Part shown: piece by piece, positions 33,721-42,608 of the stretch
Numbering within the stretch: the first letter of the stretch is position 1
Layout: each line of letters begins with the position of its first letter
Source of the DNA: Leifsonia sp052114085
GTDB lineage: Bacteria > Actinomycetota > Actinomycetes > Actinomycetales > Microbacteriaceae
NCBI RefSeq assembly: GCF_052114085.1
Contig: NZ_JBFREB010000001.1
Span: 1,922,001-1,986,000, forward strand
DNA length: 64,000 bases
Direction of reading: 5' to 3'
Notes under the pieces: model-generated
The model's input: only the letters and a program-made list of their open reading frames with translations
What the model was told of the DNA's origin: nothing
Databases searched by the model: none
Program-made: the position numbers and the translations under genes

Positions 33721-35690
33721 GCCGTATTGACCAACTCGTGCGCGCGGATGCTCTCGACGATCCGTTCGATCGCGTCGTCGACCGTCACTCCGTTGCTCTG
33801 TGTGCCGTCGCGGAAGCGGAAGCTGACCGTGCCGGCCGAGGCATCCTCTTCGCCCACGATCAGCTGGAACGGTACTTTGGCCTTCGTGTGGGTGCGGATC
33901 TTCTTCTGCATGCGGTCGTCCGAGTGGTCGACCTCCGCGCGAACGCCGCGGGCGCGCAGACGCGAGATCACGTCGTCGAGGAACGGCGCGTACTGGTCGG
34001 CGACCGGGATACCGACCACCTGGACCGGCGACAGCCACACCGGGAACGCCCCCGCGTAGTGCTCCAGCAGGATCGCGAAGAACCGCTCGATAGAACCGAG
34101 CAGTGCGCGGTGGATCATCGCAGGCTGTTTGCGTGTGCCGTCGGCCGCGTTGTACTCCAGCTCGAACAGCTCCGGCTGGTTGAAGTCCAGCTGGACCGTC
34201 GACAGCTGCCAGGTGCGCCCGATGGCGTCGCGGGCCTGCACCGAGATCTTCGGGCCGTAGAACGCGGCGCCGCCCGGATCATCCACGAGCTCCAGCCCGG
34301 ACTCCACTGCGACTTGGCGAAGGGTCTCGGTGGCGGTCTCCCAGCTCTCGTCGCTTCCGACGTACTTGTCCGGGTCCTTGGTCGACAGCTCCAGGTAGAA
34401 GTCGGTCAGGCCGTAGCCGCGCAGCGTCTCGAGGACGAACTCGAGCTGCCGGGTGACCTCGTCCTTGATCTGCTCCTCGGTGACGTAGATGTGCGCGTCG
34501 TCCTGGGTCAGGCCGCGCACGCGGGTCAGACCGGCGAGCGTGCCCGACTTCTCGTACCGGTACACGGTCCCGAATTCTGCAAGGCGAAGCGGGAGTTCGC
34601 GGTAGCTGCGTCCGCGCGCCCGGTAGATCAGGTTGTGCATCGGGCAGTTCATCGGCTTGAGGTAGTAGTCCTGCCCCTGCCGGGTGATGTTGCCGTCAGC
34701 GTCCTGCTCCTCATCGAGGTGCATGGGCGGGAACATGCCCTCCTTGTACCAGTTGAGGTGCTGACTGGTCTCGAAGAGGTGCGCCTTGGTGATGTGCGGG
34801 GTGTTGACGAGCTCGTAGTCGTTCGCGATGAGGCGCTCGCGCATGTAGTTCTCGATCTCGTTGCGGATGATTCCGCCCTTGGGGTGGAACACCGCCAGTC
34901 CCGAGCCAATCTCCTCCGGGAAGGAGAAGAGGTCCATCTCCGCGCCGAGCTTGCGGTGGTCGCGCTTGGCGGCCTCCTCCATGCGCGTCTGGTAGGCGCG
35001 CAGTTCGTCCTTACTCGGCCACGCGGTGCCGTAGATGCGCTGCAGCTGCTTGTTCTTCTCGTTGCCGCGCCAGTACGCCGCAGCGACGCGGGTGAGGGCC
35101 CAGCCGTTGCCGATCATGCGAGTGTTCGGCAGGTGGGGACCGCGGCAGAGGTCTTTCCAGACGGTCTCGCCCGTCTTCGGGTCGACGTTGTCGTAGATGG
35201 TCAGCTCGCCCGACCCGACCTCGACGCTCTCACTCTCGTCGAACGCGGCGGTGTCGCCGTGCTGGACGCCGCCCTTCAGGCCGATCAGCTCCAGCTTGTA
35301 CGGCTCGCCCGCGAGCTCGGCGCGCGCCTCGTCGTCGGTGACGACCCGGCGGACGAACCGCTGGCCCGCTCGCTCGATGCGCGACATCTCTTTCTCGAGC
35401 GCCTTCAGATCTTCCGGAGTGAAGGAGTCGAGCACATCGAAGTCGTAGTAGAAGCCGTCGGTGATCGGCGGCCCGATGCCCAGCTTCGCCTCGGGGTTCA
35501 CCGCCTGCACCGCCTGTGCGAGCACGTGCGCGGTGGAGTGGCGCAGGATGCTGAGGCCGTCGGGCGAGTCGATGGTGACCGGTTCCACGGTGTCCGTGGT
35601 CGTGACGGTCGTCGCGAGGTCCTTCAGCTCGCCGTTGACGCGCATCGCGACAACGGAACGGTCGGTGAAGAGCTCGAAGCCGTCGGCCAC
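33708..35690 (-). CDS. thrS: Threonyl-tRNA synthetase
   Basis: 660 residues from a GTG start (VADGFELFTDRSVVAM) with AAGGAG 8-9 bases upstream. Domains in order: N1 TGS-like, N2 editing (HSTAHVLAQAV... and CRGPHLPNT zinc/editing His-Cys), class II catalytic core with MNCPMHNLIYRARGRSYRELP zinc Cys, and the anticodon-binding domain from about 555. Open sequence continues about 29 codons upstream without a ribosome-binding site and is rejected. Confidence 0.97.
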   Translation of the reverse strand: MADGFELFTDRSVVAMRVNGELKDLATTVTTTDTVEPVTIDSPDGLSILRHSTAHVLAQAVQAVNPEAKLGIGPPITDGFYYDFDVLDSFTPEDLKALEKEMSRIERAGQRFVRRVVTDDEARAELAGEPYKLELIGLKGGVQHGDTAAFDESESVEVGSGELTIYDNVDPKTGETVWKDLCRGPHLPNTRMIGNGWALTRVAAAYWRGNEKNKQLQRIYGTAWPSKDELRAYQTRMEEAAKRDHRKLGAEMDLFSFPEEIGSGLAVFHPKGGIIRNEIENYMRERLIANDYELVNTPHITKAHLFETSQHLNWYKEGMFPPMHLDEEQDADGNITRQGQDYYLKPMNCPMHNLIYRARGRSYRELPLRLAEFGTVYRYEKSGTLAGLTRVRGLTQDDAHIYVTEEQIKDEVTRQLEFVLETLRGYGLTDFYLELSTKDPDKYVGSDESWETATETLRQVAVESGLELVDDPGGAAFYGPKISVQARDAIGRTWQLSTVQLDFNQPELFELEYNAADGTRKQPAMIHRALLGSIERFFAILLEHYAGAFPVWLSPVQVVGIPVADQYAPFLDDVISRLRARGVRAEVDHSDDRMQKKIRTHTKAKVPFQLIVGEEDASAGTVSFRFRDGTQSNGVTVDDAIERIVESIRAHELVNTAWHD

Positions 35691-35864
35691 CTGTCCACTC
35701 CTTATTTCGTGGGTCGTCAGAGAACCCTCCAACTCTAGTCGGGTGCGCGGGACGGCCTCGCTTCGCTGTGCGAACACCCACCACCGGCCTCCCCCGCACG
35801 GGGGATGCTGGCGCGTTCATAGGACATGCAAAGGTCAAAGAGACCTCACCCGAAAGGTTCGCTC

Positions 35865-37931
35865 ATGCGTCTCTGGATTCCCCTGTCCGCTGCCCTCGCC
35901 ACTGTCGGCGCGCTTCTGGCAGGGCCTGTACTGCCGGCCGCCCCGGCCGCTGCAGCGGTGACCGCTGTCGCACCCGGCGACAGCACCACCGCATCCGCGG
36001 TGCTGGACGCCCTGACGGTTTCCGCCGACCAGACGGCGACCTACGACCGCTCCCTGTTCGAGCACTGGATCGACGCCGACAGCGATGGCTGCGACACCCG
36101 GTCGGAGGTCCTTCAAGAGGAGTCCGCCGTCCCCGTCGCATTCGGGAACGGCTGCACCGTCTCCACCGGCCAGTGGACGTCGTGGTACGACGGCGCCACG
36201 TGGACCAACGCCTCCGACGTGGACATCGACCACTTCGTCCCGCTGGCCGAGACCTGGCGATCCGGAGCCGCGACGTGGACAGCGGACCAGCGTCGCGACT
36301 ACGCCAACGATCTCGGATACGACCTGACCTTGGTGGCTGTGACCGACAACGTCAACCAGTCGAAGAGCGACGACGACGTGGCGCACTGGCTCCCGCCGCT
36401 TGCTTCGGCTCACTGCCAGTACGCGGTGGACTGGGTGCTCGTGAAGTTCCGTTGGAACCTGACCGTCGACCCGACCGAGCGCGCATCCCTGGACGGGCTG
36501 CTCGGGGGCTCCTGCGGCGCGACGGTGGTCACCGCCCCACAGAAGGGCACGGCATCCGCGCCGACACCCTCGGGACTGGCCGTCAGCCGGATCGCCGGAT
36601 CCGACCGGTATCAGGTAGCCGTCAATGTCTCGAAGAACTTCCCGACCGGCGTCCCCGTCGTCTACATCGCCAAGGGCACCGACTACCCGGACGCGCTGGC
36701 CGCTGGCCCGGCGGCAGCAAAGGCGGGCGGCCCGGTGCTGCTCGTCACGCCGACAGCTGTCCCGACCGCCGTCGAACAGGAGTTGCAGCGGTTGCAGCCG
36801 CAGAAGATCGTCGTCGTGGGCGGAACCGCATCCGTGCAGCCCGCCGTCTACAACCGCCTCGGGACGTTCGCGCCGGAGATCACCCGGGTCGACGGCGGCG
36901 ACCGCTATGCGGTGTCACGAGCCCTCGTGCAGTACGCCTTCGGTGAGTCCGGAGCCTCGCGGGTGTACGTGACGACCGGCGCCAACTACCCGGACGCCCT
37001 CTCCGCGAGCCCTGCGGCGGGAACCCGCGGCGGCGCCGTGCTTCAGGTGCCCGGGGCTGCGGCGACTCTCGACCCCGCCGCGGCCGATCTCATCCGGTCG
37101 CTTCACCCGGATGACATCGCGATCGCCGGCGGTCCCAACTCGGTGTCCGCGGGTGTCGAGCAGGCGCTCAACGGGCTGGGCGCTCCGGGCGGAGTCCTCC
37201 GTCTCGCAGGAACAGACCGGTTCGAGGCGTCGCAGACGATCAACCACGACACCTTCCCCGCCGCCAACCAGGTGTTCGTCGCGACCGGGCTGAACTTCCC
37301 CGACGCGCTGGCCGGTGGCGCCTTCGCGGCGCGCGTGCACGCCCCGCTGTACGTGGTGCCGGGGACGTGCGTGCCGCAGTCGACGCTCGCTGACATCAAG
37401 GCACTGAATCCGGCGCAACTGACCATCCTCGGCGGGCCGAACTCGGTGAGCGCAGCCGTGGAGTCCCTGACGCCCTGCATCACCCCGCTGAGCGGCTCAC
37501 TTAACCCGTCCTGCTCCCCCAGCCAGACGACGCTGAGCGCCTACAACCCAAACCCATTCCCCGTCGTCGTCTCCGTGGATGTGGATGGCAGCAGCAACCG
37601 CACCTTCAGCGTCCCGGCAGGATCGACGAACTCGGCGATCCTGAACCCCGGCGAAGACACGACGCACACCTTCGCGCTGCGCACCGTTCAGGATGGACGT
37701 GTGTTCTTCGCGCAGGCGTACAAGACGAACTGCGTGTCGGACGCCCCGCCACCGCCTCCTGCGCCGGTCCCGCCGGCGAACCCGGGCGACACGGTCGACT
37801 GCAAGGACTTCCCCAACTGGGCGCTCGCGCAATGGTGGTTCGAGCACTACTTCCCGTACTACGGCGACGTCGCGCGCCTCGATGGAAACCACGATGGAAT
37901 TGCTTGCGAGAGTCTCCCCGGAGCGCCCTAA
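35865..37931 (+). CDS. Secreted HNH nuclease with three CWB2 repeats and an Excalibur domain
   Basis: A 688-residue exported protein. Residues 1-31 are a signal peptide (LWIPLSAALATVGALLAG...APAAAA). Residues about 115-185 are a DUF1524/GmrSD-type HNH core with DVDIDHFVPLAETWRSGA (Asp122-His123), then DNVNQSKSDDD. From about 238 to 545 there are three CWB2-type repeats opening RIAGSDRYQVAV, RVDGGDRYAVSR and RLAGTDRFEASQ, known to bind cell-wall polymers. A beta-rich Cys-flanked domain follows, then a proline linker, and the C-terminal 40 residues are an Excalibur domain (RLDGNHDGIACESL). Likely a wall-attached extracellular DNase. ATG has GAAAGG upstream. Confidence 0.9.
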   Translation: MRLWIPLSAALATVGALLAGPVLPAAPAAAAVTAVAPGDSTTASAVLDALTVSADQTATYDRSLFEHWIDADSDGCDTRSEVLQEESAVPVAFGNGCTVSTGQWTSWYDGATWTNASDVDIDHFVPLAETWRSGAATWTADQRRDYANDLGYDLTLVAVTDNVNQSKSDDDVAHWLPPLASAHCQYAVDWVLVKFRWNLTVDPTERASLDGLLGGSCGATVVTAPQKGTASAPTPSGLAVSRIAGSDRYQVAVNVSKNFPTGVPVVYIAKGTDYPDALAAGPAAAKAGGPVLLVTPTAVPTAVEQELQRLQPQKIVVVGGTASVQPAVYNRLGTFAPEITRVDGGDRYAVSRALVQYAFGESGASRVYVTTGANYPDALSASPAAGTRGGAVLQVPGAAATLDPAAADLIRSLHPDDIAIAGGPNSVSAGVEQALNGLGAPGGVLRLAGTDRFEASQTINHDTFPAANQVFVATGLNFPDALAGGAFAARVHAPLYVVPGTCVPQSTLADIKALNPAQLTILGGPNSVSAAVESLTPCITPLSGSLNPSCSPSQTTLSAYNPNPFPVVVSVDVDGSSNRTFSVPAGSTNSAILNPGEDTTHTFALRTVQDGRVFFAQAYKTNCVSDAPPPPPAPVPPANPGDTVDCKDFPNWALAQWWFEHYFPYYGDVARLDGNHDGIACESLPGAP

Positions 37932-37956
37932 CGGGGAGAGCTTGGTGACGTGCCCC

Positions 37957-38499
37957 TCACCGCGCGGCGAGGACCGCTTCGGCGAGCCACAGATACGACT
38001 GCCGCGAGTCGGGAAGTTCGATGGAGTCTTCGCCGTAGACCTGGAACGCGATATCGACGAGTTGCTGCGGATCGTCGATGCCGATGTGACGTGCCAGCAC
38101 ACGGAGGTCGTGCAGGTCTTGCTCCCGAGCCGCAGCGAGCTTCATTGCAATGAGTTGCTCGGCCGATGCGACGATGATCTGGAAGTCTTCGCCGTCCGGA
38201 GAAGGCGGATCAACGCGCAGCCACGATGCTCCCCTGGAGTTGACCCAGTCGACCTCAAGGCCGTGCTCCTGTGCCAGCTCGGCGATCACCTCGTCGACTT
38301 CGGGCCTCGGCAGGTAGACGGCGTCGACGTCCGCGGTCACTCTGATGGACGGATCGTCAGGGAAGCGCAGAGCCATGGCGGCGCCGCCAATGATGCGGAT
38401 GTGGCCTTGCACGCCCCGCGCACGGAGCCGGCGTGCCAACTCGTCGAGCAGCGCACGGAGCTTTGCGGGATCGAGTTGCAGCCGCGGAGCCCGGCTCAC
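37957..38499 (-). CDS. Nucleotidyltransferase-fold protein (DUF6036-like)
   Basis: 180 residues. The segment IIGGAAMALRFPD... followed by TADVDAVYLP fits the GG-x9+-DxD pattern of the nucleotidyltransferase superfamily (GG/S motif and the catalytic acidic pair). The C-terminal half (EQLIAMKLAAAREQDLHDLRVLARHI) is the usual helical tail of antitoxin/toxin-type NTases such as AbiEii and DUF6036. Its ATG overlaps the HTH gene stop by 4 bp. Paired with an XRE regulator, it may be a toxin or a modification enzyme. Confidence 0.78.
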   Translation of the reverse strand: MSRAPRLQLDPAKLRALLDELARRLRARGVQGHIRIIGGAAMALRFPDDPSIRVTADVDAVYLPRPEVDEVIAELAQEHGLEVDWVNSRGASWLRVDPPSPDGEDFQIIVASAEQLIAMKLAAAREQDLHDLRVLARHIGIDDPQQLVDIAFQVYGEDSIELPDSRQSYLWLAEAVLAAR

Positions 38500-39071
38500 G
38501 AACGTGTCAACGATCGCGCGTCGATGAAGATGTTGAGATCTCTCAATTCGGGAGGTGTCGACGTCTTAGCGCGCTCGCGGAGCGGCTCGAACTGAGAGAC
38601 GAACCAGGGTCGGGACAGCTTTCGAGGTGTCGCCCAGGCAGGTTTTTCCTTGACCGGGATGGCCTGTCCGTAAAGCGCCGCGAAGAGGGTCTCCCATTTG
38701 CGATCCTTGATCACCGATTGGCGCGCCAGCTCGCGTTCTCCGAATTCGTCGCCACTCTCCCTCACGACTTGCGCGGCGCGGGTGAGCACTCGGAAGGCGT
38801 ACGCCTCGCTGCCGGAGTCGAGCGCCGCGTTGATCTCGTCGGTCACTGCTTCAGCCCCATAGCGTGCGAGCGGGTGCTCTTCGACGACCGAGTACACGAA
38901 ATGACCACCCATCGCTGCCAGAGCGCGCTCGAGTGACTCCACGCGGATGGTCCCTTCCCGCTCCGACTTCTCCAGTTGCGATATCGCTCCCTGAGTCACA
39001 CCCAATCGCTGGGCAAGGGCGGCACCCGATATCCCGAGCCGCTGTCGGGTGGCCTGGATGAGATTGGGCAT
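38496..39071 (-). CDS. XRE-family HTH regulator partnered with the NTase-fold gene
   Basis: 191 residues starting MPNLIQATRQRLGISGAALAQRLGVTQGAISQLEKSE, an XRE/Cro helix-turn-helix at about residues 8-62. The rest (about 80-191) contains LARYGAEAVTDEINAALDSGS and a Trp/Arg-rich stretch without a family I know. It is the first gene of the pair. A 14-bp palindrome immediately upstream is its probable operator. Confidence 0.82.
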   Translation of the reverse strand: MPNLIQATRQRLGISGAALAQRLGVTQGAISQLEKSEREGTIRVESLERALAAMGGHFVYSVVEEHPLARYGAEAVTDEINAALDSGSEAYAFRVLTRAAQVVRESGDEFGERELARQSVIKDRKWETLFAALYGQAIPVKEKPAWATPRKLSRPWFVSQFEPLRERAKTSTPPELRDLNIFIDARSLTRS

Positions 39072-39080
39072 GCATAAAGT

Positions 39081-39099
39081 TTAGCTAAAGCTAATTATG
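39081..39099. promoter_or_regulatory. Palindromic operator and -10 for the HTH/NTase pair
   Basis: TTAGCT-TT-AGCTAA (read on the minus strand; plus 39081-39094) is a perfect inverted repeat with a 2-bp spacer, 9 bp before the HTH gene ATG. CATAAT on the minus strand (plus 39094-39099) is a good -10 at its edge. The AT-rich operator stands out in GC-rich DNA and suits autorepression by the HTH protein. Confidence 0.65.
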
Positions 39100-39244
39100 T
39101 GCACAACCGGCTTCGAAGAGCCGCATCACGCGATTCAGTGGGAACGCCGTCCTTCCGACCCACGGGCAACGTATCCACCGATCGATGACGGTCTCAGGCC
39201 GAATGGTTGATCCGATGAGCGTTGCCGCTCGCGACGCTGGACGC

Positions 39245-39682
39245 ATGACAGAAACGTCCATTCCCGCAGCGGTCCGCGCACGTGCCGACTCGGAACGCCA
39301 CATCGCCCTCCGTCCCATCCTGATCCTCCTCACCGCATTCGTCGTGGTCAGCGCTGCGATGGAGGCGGTGCTCGTCATCCAGACCGCGACGGGAACCCCC
39401 GTGGGCATTGCGATCTGGATCCGCTGCTCGCTCGTGCTGGCGAGCTCGATTATCCTGCTCCTGATCGCCGGCAGCGCCGCCCGGGGCTCCCGCCCCTCAC
39501 TAGTGCGCCTCCGGATCATCAGTCCGATCGTCGTCGCCGCGGTGGTGGTCATCGTCGCCATTCCCGGCTTCCTGCCCGATTGGGTGCGGATCGAGCAGGC
39601 CGTCTGCGGCGCTCTGGTCCTGCCGGTGGCGATTCTGGTCAACCTTCCGCACATCCGCTCGCACTTCCCGAAGGACGCGTAA
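39245..39682 (+). CDS. Integral membrane protein upstream of a two-component system
   Basis: 145 residues from MTETSIPAAVRAR (a start 20 codons upstream is possible). Four hydrophobic stretches are visible (ILILLTAFVVVSAAMEAVLV, IWIRCSLVLASSIILLLIAG, ISPIVVAAVVVIVAIPGFL, CGALVLPVAILVNL). No known family. It lies 9 bp before the histidine kinase gene, so it is probably cotranscribed and may be a membrane partner or target of the sensor. Confidence 0.75.
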   Translation: MTETSIPAAVRARADSERHIALRPILILLTAFVVVSAAMEAVLVIQTATGTPVGIAIWIRCSLVLASSIILLLIAGSAARGSRPSLVRLRIISPIVVAAVVVIVAIPGFLPDWVRIEQAVCGALVLPVAILVNLPHIRSHFPKDA

Positions 39683-39691
39683 GGTCTGCAT

Positions 39692-40798
39692 ATGGTCGAT
39701 CCGCGGTGGCGGACTGTACTCACGGTCACGCCCTACCTGGTGCTGGCGGCTCTGGCCGCGTTCGCGATCGCCACGCGCTGGGGCGACCAGCCTCGGCTGG
39801 TCTCAGAGCTTGCGCTCTGCGTCGGCTACGGCGCATGGGTGGTCGTGTTCCGGGATCTTCGGTTCCCGTGGTATCGCCGTCCTGCCGCGATTGCGGTGCT
39901 GATGACCGGTGTCGTCGTGATCAACCTGGTGCTCGTTCAACTCGACAGCTGGTTCGCTTTCCTCACGATCGCGACGTTCTCGATGGCCTACTCGCTCGTG
40001 CGCTGGCCATGGGAGCTCCTGGCAGTCGCGGCCACCGCTGCGGTCGCCGGTCTTGCCCAGGCGTCGAGTTTCGGGCTCGATGCGGCCGGATTCGGTGGCC
40101 GGGCGATCGTGGTGGCGCTCAACATCGTCGTCATGTGCGGCCTCTCCTGGGGGCTCCGACTCACGCGCAGACAATCGGATCGGGCTGCGACCGAGGCCGA
40201 GCGATCCCGGCTGGCCCGCGAGATCCACGACACGCTGGCCCAGGGTTTCGCTGGAATCGTGACGCAACTCCAGGCCGCCGAACATGCCCCGGACGAGAAG
40301 ACACGAGCGCGGCATTCGGACGCCGCCCTCACCCTCGCCCGTGAGGGGCTGGCAGAGGCACGGCGTTCCGTGCAGGCCTTGCGCCCCGTCGCCCTTGATG
40401 CGGCCGCGCTTCCCGAAGCGGTCGCGGCGACGGCGCGGCGCTGGTCGGACCGCACGGGCATTCCGGTCGACGTACGGATCGGGGATGCGACCGACGCGCT
40501 CCCGACAGAGGTCGAGGTCGCACTTCTGCGCACCGCCCAGGAGGCACTCGCCAACATCGAACGCCACGCGCATGCCCGCACGGTCACCCTCACCCTCCGG
40601 CAGAACGACCGTTGTGCGCGCCTGGAAGTCCGCGACGACGGTCGCGGCTTCCGACCCGACGCGCCGCCAGCGTCCTTCTCCGCCGGCGGCTACGGGCTCA
40701 TCGCCATGCGCGAACGGATCGAAGCGCTCGCCGGCCACGTGGTGATCGTGTCCGGCCCAGGGCAGGGCACGTCCGTCGTGGCCGAGGTGCCCGGATGA
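39692..40798 (+). CDS. Sensor histidine kinase, NarL/DesK-type
   Basis: 368 residues. The N-terminal 150 residues hold five or more hydrophobic segments (membrane sensor domain without a large extracellular loop), then HisKA_3 with REIHDTLAQGF (phosphoacceptor His179) and an HATPase_c domain (QEALANIERHAHA, DDGRGF, GGYGLIAMRERIEALAG). It overlaps the response-regulator gene in ATGA. The missing extracellular domain suggests it senses the membrane or the adjacent membrane protein. Confidence 0.93.
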   Translation: MVDPRWRTVLTVTPYLVLAALAAFAIATRWGDQPRLVSELALCVGYGAWVVVFRDLRFPWYRRPAAIAVLMTGVVVINLVLVQLDSWFAFLTIATFSMAYSLVRWPWELLAVAATAAVAGLAQASSFGLDAAGFGGRAIVVALNIVVMCGLSWGLRLTRRQSDRAATEAERSRLAREIHDTLAQGFAGIVTQLQAAEHAPDEKTRARHSDAALTLAREGLAEARRSVQALRPVALDAAALPEAVAATARRWSDRTGIPVDVRIGDATDALPTEVEVALLRTAQEALANIERHAHARTVTLTLRQNDRCARLEVRDDGRGFRPDAPPASFSAGGYGLIAMRERIEALAGHVVIVSGPGQGTSVVAEVPG

Positions 40799-41445
40799 GC
40801 CCCGTGCGGCTCCTCGTGGTCGACGATCACCCGGTGGTCCGGGATGGGATCGTCGGCATGGTCGCCTCCGACCCGGACATCGAGGTGGTTGGTGAGGCGC
40901 GGGACGGCGGCGAGGCCGTTGGCCTCGCTCGGGCACTCCTGCCGGACGTCGTTCTGATGGATCTCCGCATGCCCGGAATCGACGGCGTGAGCGCGATCCG
41001 GGAACTTCGGCGCCTGGGGTCGCCAAGCCGGGTCGTCGTGCTGACGACCTACGATGCGGACGCCGACGTTTTACCGGCGATCGAAGCCGGCGCGACCGGT
41101 TACCTGCTGAAAGACGCGCCGCGCGACGAACTGGTGCGCGCCGTGCACGCGGCCGCCAAGGGGCACAGCGCGCTGGCGACTTCGGTCGCCTCGCGGCTCG
41201 TCGACCGAGTGCGCGCTCCGGAGACGGCGCTGCTGAGCCCGCGCGAGCTCCAGGTCCTCGCCCTCGTGGCAGAGGGCACGACAAACCGCGAGGCTAGTGC
41301 CCGGCTGCACGTGAGCGAGGCCACGATAAAGACACACCTGCTGAACGTCTATTCGAAACTCGGTGTGGCCGACCGCGCGGCCGCGGTCGCCGAGGGTTTC
41401 CGTCGGGGACTCCTCGGCGAAGCCCCTTCACCGCGGGGCCGATGA
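40795..41445 (+). CDS. LuxR/NarL-family response regulator
   Basis: 216 residues starting MSPVRLLVVDDHPVVRDGIVG. The receiver domain has Asp10/Asp11 and phosphoacceptor Asp56 (VLMDLRMPG) and Lys in YLLKDAP; the C-terminal LuxR HTH is LSPRELQVLALVAEGTTNREASARLHVSEATIKTHLLNVYSKLG in two halves around residues 140-195. Last gene before a strong terminator, partner of the histidine kinase. Confidence 0.95.
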   Translation: MSPVRLLVVDDHPVVRDGIVGMVASDPDIEVVGEARDGGEAVGLARALLPDVVLMDLRMPGIDGVSAIRELRRLGSPSRVVVLTTYDADADVLPAIEAGATGYLLKDAPRDELVRAVHAAAKGHSALATSVASRLVDRVRAPETALLSPRELQVLALVAEGTTNREASARLHVSEATIKTHLLNVYSKLGVADRAAAVAEGFRRGLLGEAPSPRGR

Positions 41446-41486
41446 CGGAACCCGCGACCCGGGACGATCGCCTTCGACCAGGCCGG

Positions 41487-41519
41487 AAACGCAAAAACCC
41501 CCGGAACTCCGGGGGTTTC
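41487..41519. terminator. Rho-independent terminator, also left copy of a 19-bp direct repeat
   Basis: ACCCCCGGA at 41497-41505 pairs with TCCGGGGGT at 41508-41516 around a 2-base loop, followed by TTTC; on the other strand a run of T also follows, so it can work both ways. Bases 41487-41505 (AAACGCAAAAACCCCCGGA) are repeated exactly at 44381-44399, and TGGTGGGCG follows both. It ends the two-component operon and marks the left edge of the restriction-modification segment. Confidence 0.75.
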
Positions 41520-41801
41520 ATGGTGGGCGGGTGTGTGTGGTGCGGCATCGGGTCGGTGACGGTCCCCCGGTACGTGGAGGCGTGGACGGCGCACAAGATC
41601 GCCCCGGGCAGCATGGGCGGCACCGGCCCCGACGGACTGAACGTGCACCTGTGCCCGGCGTGCCATCTCGCGCACAGCGACCCGTTCCCATCCGACTGCG
41701 GACCACTGGCTGGCGCGCTGCTCGCGTACGTCCCTCCGACCGCCGGTTGCGCGGTGGCGGCACCGCGGACCCAGAACTGCGCGGGGTATGCGGATGGGTA
41801 G
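41520..41801 (+). CDS. Possible small HNH-like zinc protein, phage-type
   Basis: 93 residues from an ATG at 41520 (MVGGCVWCGIGSVTV). It has CVWC near the start and, after EAWTAHKIAPGSMGGTG, the pair LCPACHLAH, which together resemble an HNH finger (His in AHKIAP, GG, C-x2-CH). Such proteins are common in actinophages. The start falls on the terminator and repeat, no normal ribosome-binding site is visible, and coding potential is hard to judge, so it may be a remnant. Confidence 0.4.
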   Translation: MVGGCVWCGIGSVTVPRYVEAWTAHKIAPGSMGGTGPDGLNVHLCPACHLAHSDPFPSDCGPLAGALLAYVPPTAGCAVAAPRTQNCAGYADG

Positions 41802-41900
41802 TGACCGGGGCTGCTCAGCCGAACGCCGAGCCGTGGACGCACGTCGATCTCGACGGGCTCCGGCGGCTCCTCGACAAGCACGACTGGTAGTGAGGCTGGT

Positions 41901-42608
41901 CTATGCCAGTGCCGTCAGAGCGAACTGAACCCGTCCGTGAATCAGAGTCCGGAGGGTGTCGGCAGTTGCAGAGGGCACCGGCTCGTCGAACCCAACGGTC
42001 TGATCCGGGTTGAGCCAGGTCTCCACCATCCAGCCTGCCTGGTAGACGTTTCGTGCCACCATGCGCTCGATCGCGATCGAGTATTGGCGCGCGTACGTGA
42101 AGGGGACGAACGCTAAGTCGAGTGGAAAATTATGCGACTTGGGGGTGTTCCTGCGGACTGGTTCGCAATCTCGGTTGAAGGTCATCCCCCACGCGGCCCA
42201 AACACCGAGTTTCCCGAACGCCTCACTGATTTCTTGCACCGCAAGTGCGTCGTGGGCGCTGCCGATCGCCTCCTCGATGCGATTGTTCGCGTTGTTGCTG
42301 GGGCTCTTCTCCTGTGACTTGAGCTCGACTACCCCGACGAGGTGGCCCTTATGTATGGCCACTACGTCCCAATTCTTCGAACGGCGATAGTAGCCGGGGA
42401 TCACTCTGTCGAGCGTGACCTCTGACTCTTCCAGACCCGCATCGATGAACATCTGCCGCACGAACGCCGCGATGCTCTGCATGTGGCGCGCATTCCGCGC
42501 ATTCGCGCCGCTATTACCAAGGCCGGCTGCGTCAAGCCGTGCCGACGACGCACCGCGTTCGGCCCACCAGTTGACCAGCAATGGTTCAATGTCGCTGCTA
42601 CTCGGCAT
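41901..42608 (-). CDS. PaeR7I/XhoI-family type II restriction endonuclease
   Basis: 235 residues starting MPSSSDIEPLLVNWWAERGA. A PD-(D/E)xK centre is visible as NWDVV (Asp81) and VVELKSQ (Glu95, Lys97), followed by NNANNRIEEAIGSAHDAL, which closely resembles the PaeR7I pattern (NN-x2-NNR-x-EEA-x-GSA-x-D) as I recall it. Family members cut CTCGAG; that specificity is inferred. The start lies 11 bp inside the methyltransferase gene, so both come from one message. The DNA is less GC-rich than around it. Confidence 0.82.
   Translation of the reverse strand: MPSSSDIEPLLVNWWAERGASSARLDAAGLGNSGANARNARHMQSIAAFVRQMFIDAGLEESEVTLDRVIPGYYRRSKNWDVVAIHKGHLVGVVELKSQEKSPSNNANNRIEEAIGSAHDALAVQEISEAFGKLGVWAAWGMTFNRDCEPVRRNTPKSHNFPLDLAFVPFTYARQYSIAIERMVARNVYQAGWMVETWLNPDQTVGFDEPVPSATADTLRTLIHGRVQFALTALA

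Noticed and set aside
35768..36946. A 392-codon plus-strand frame inside the secreted nuclease gene
   Set aside because: It is an Arg-rich shadow frame; the signal peptide, HNH and CWB2 motifs are all in the other frame.
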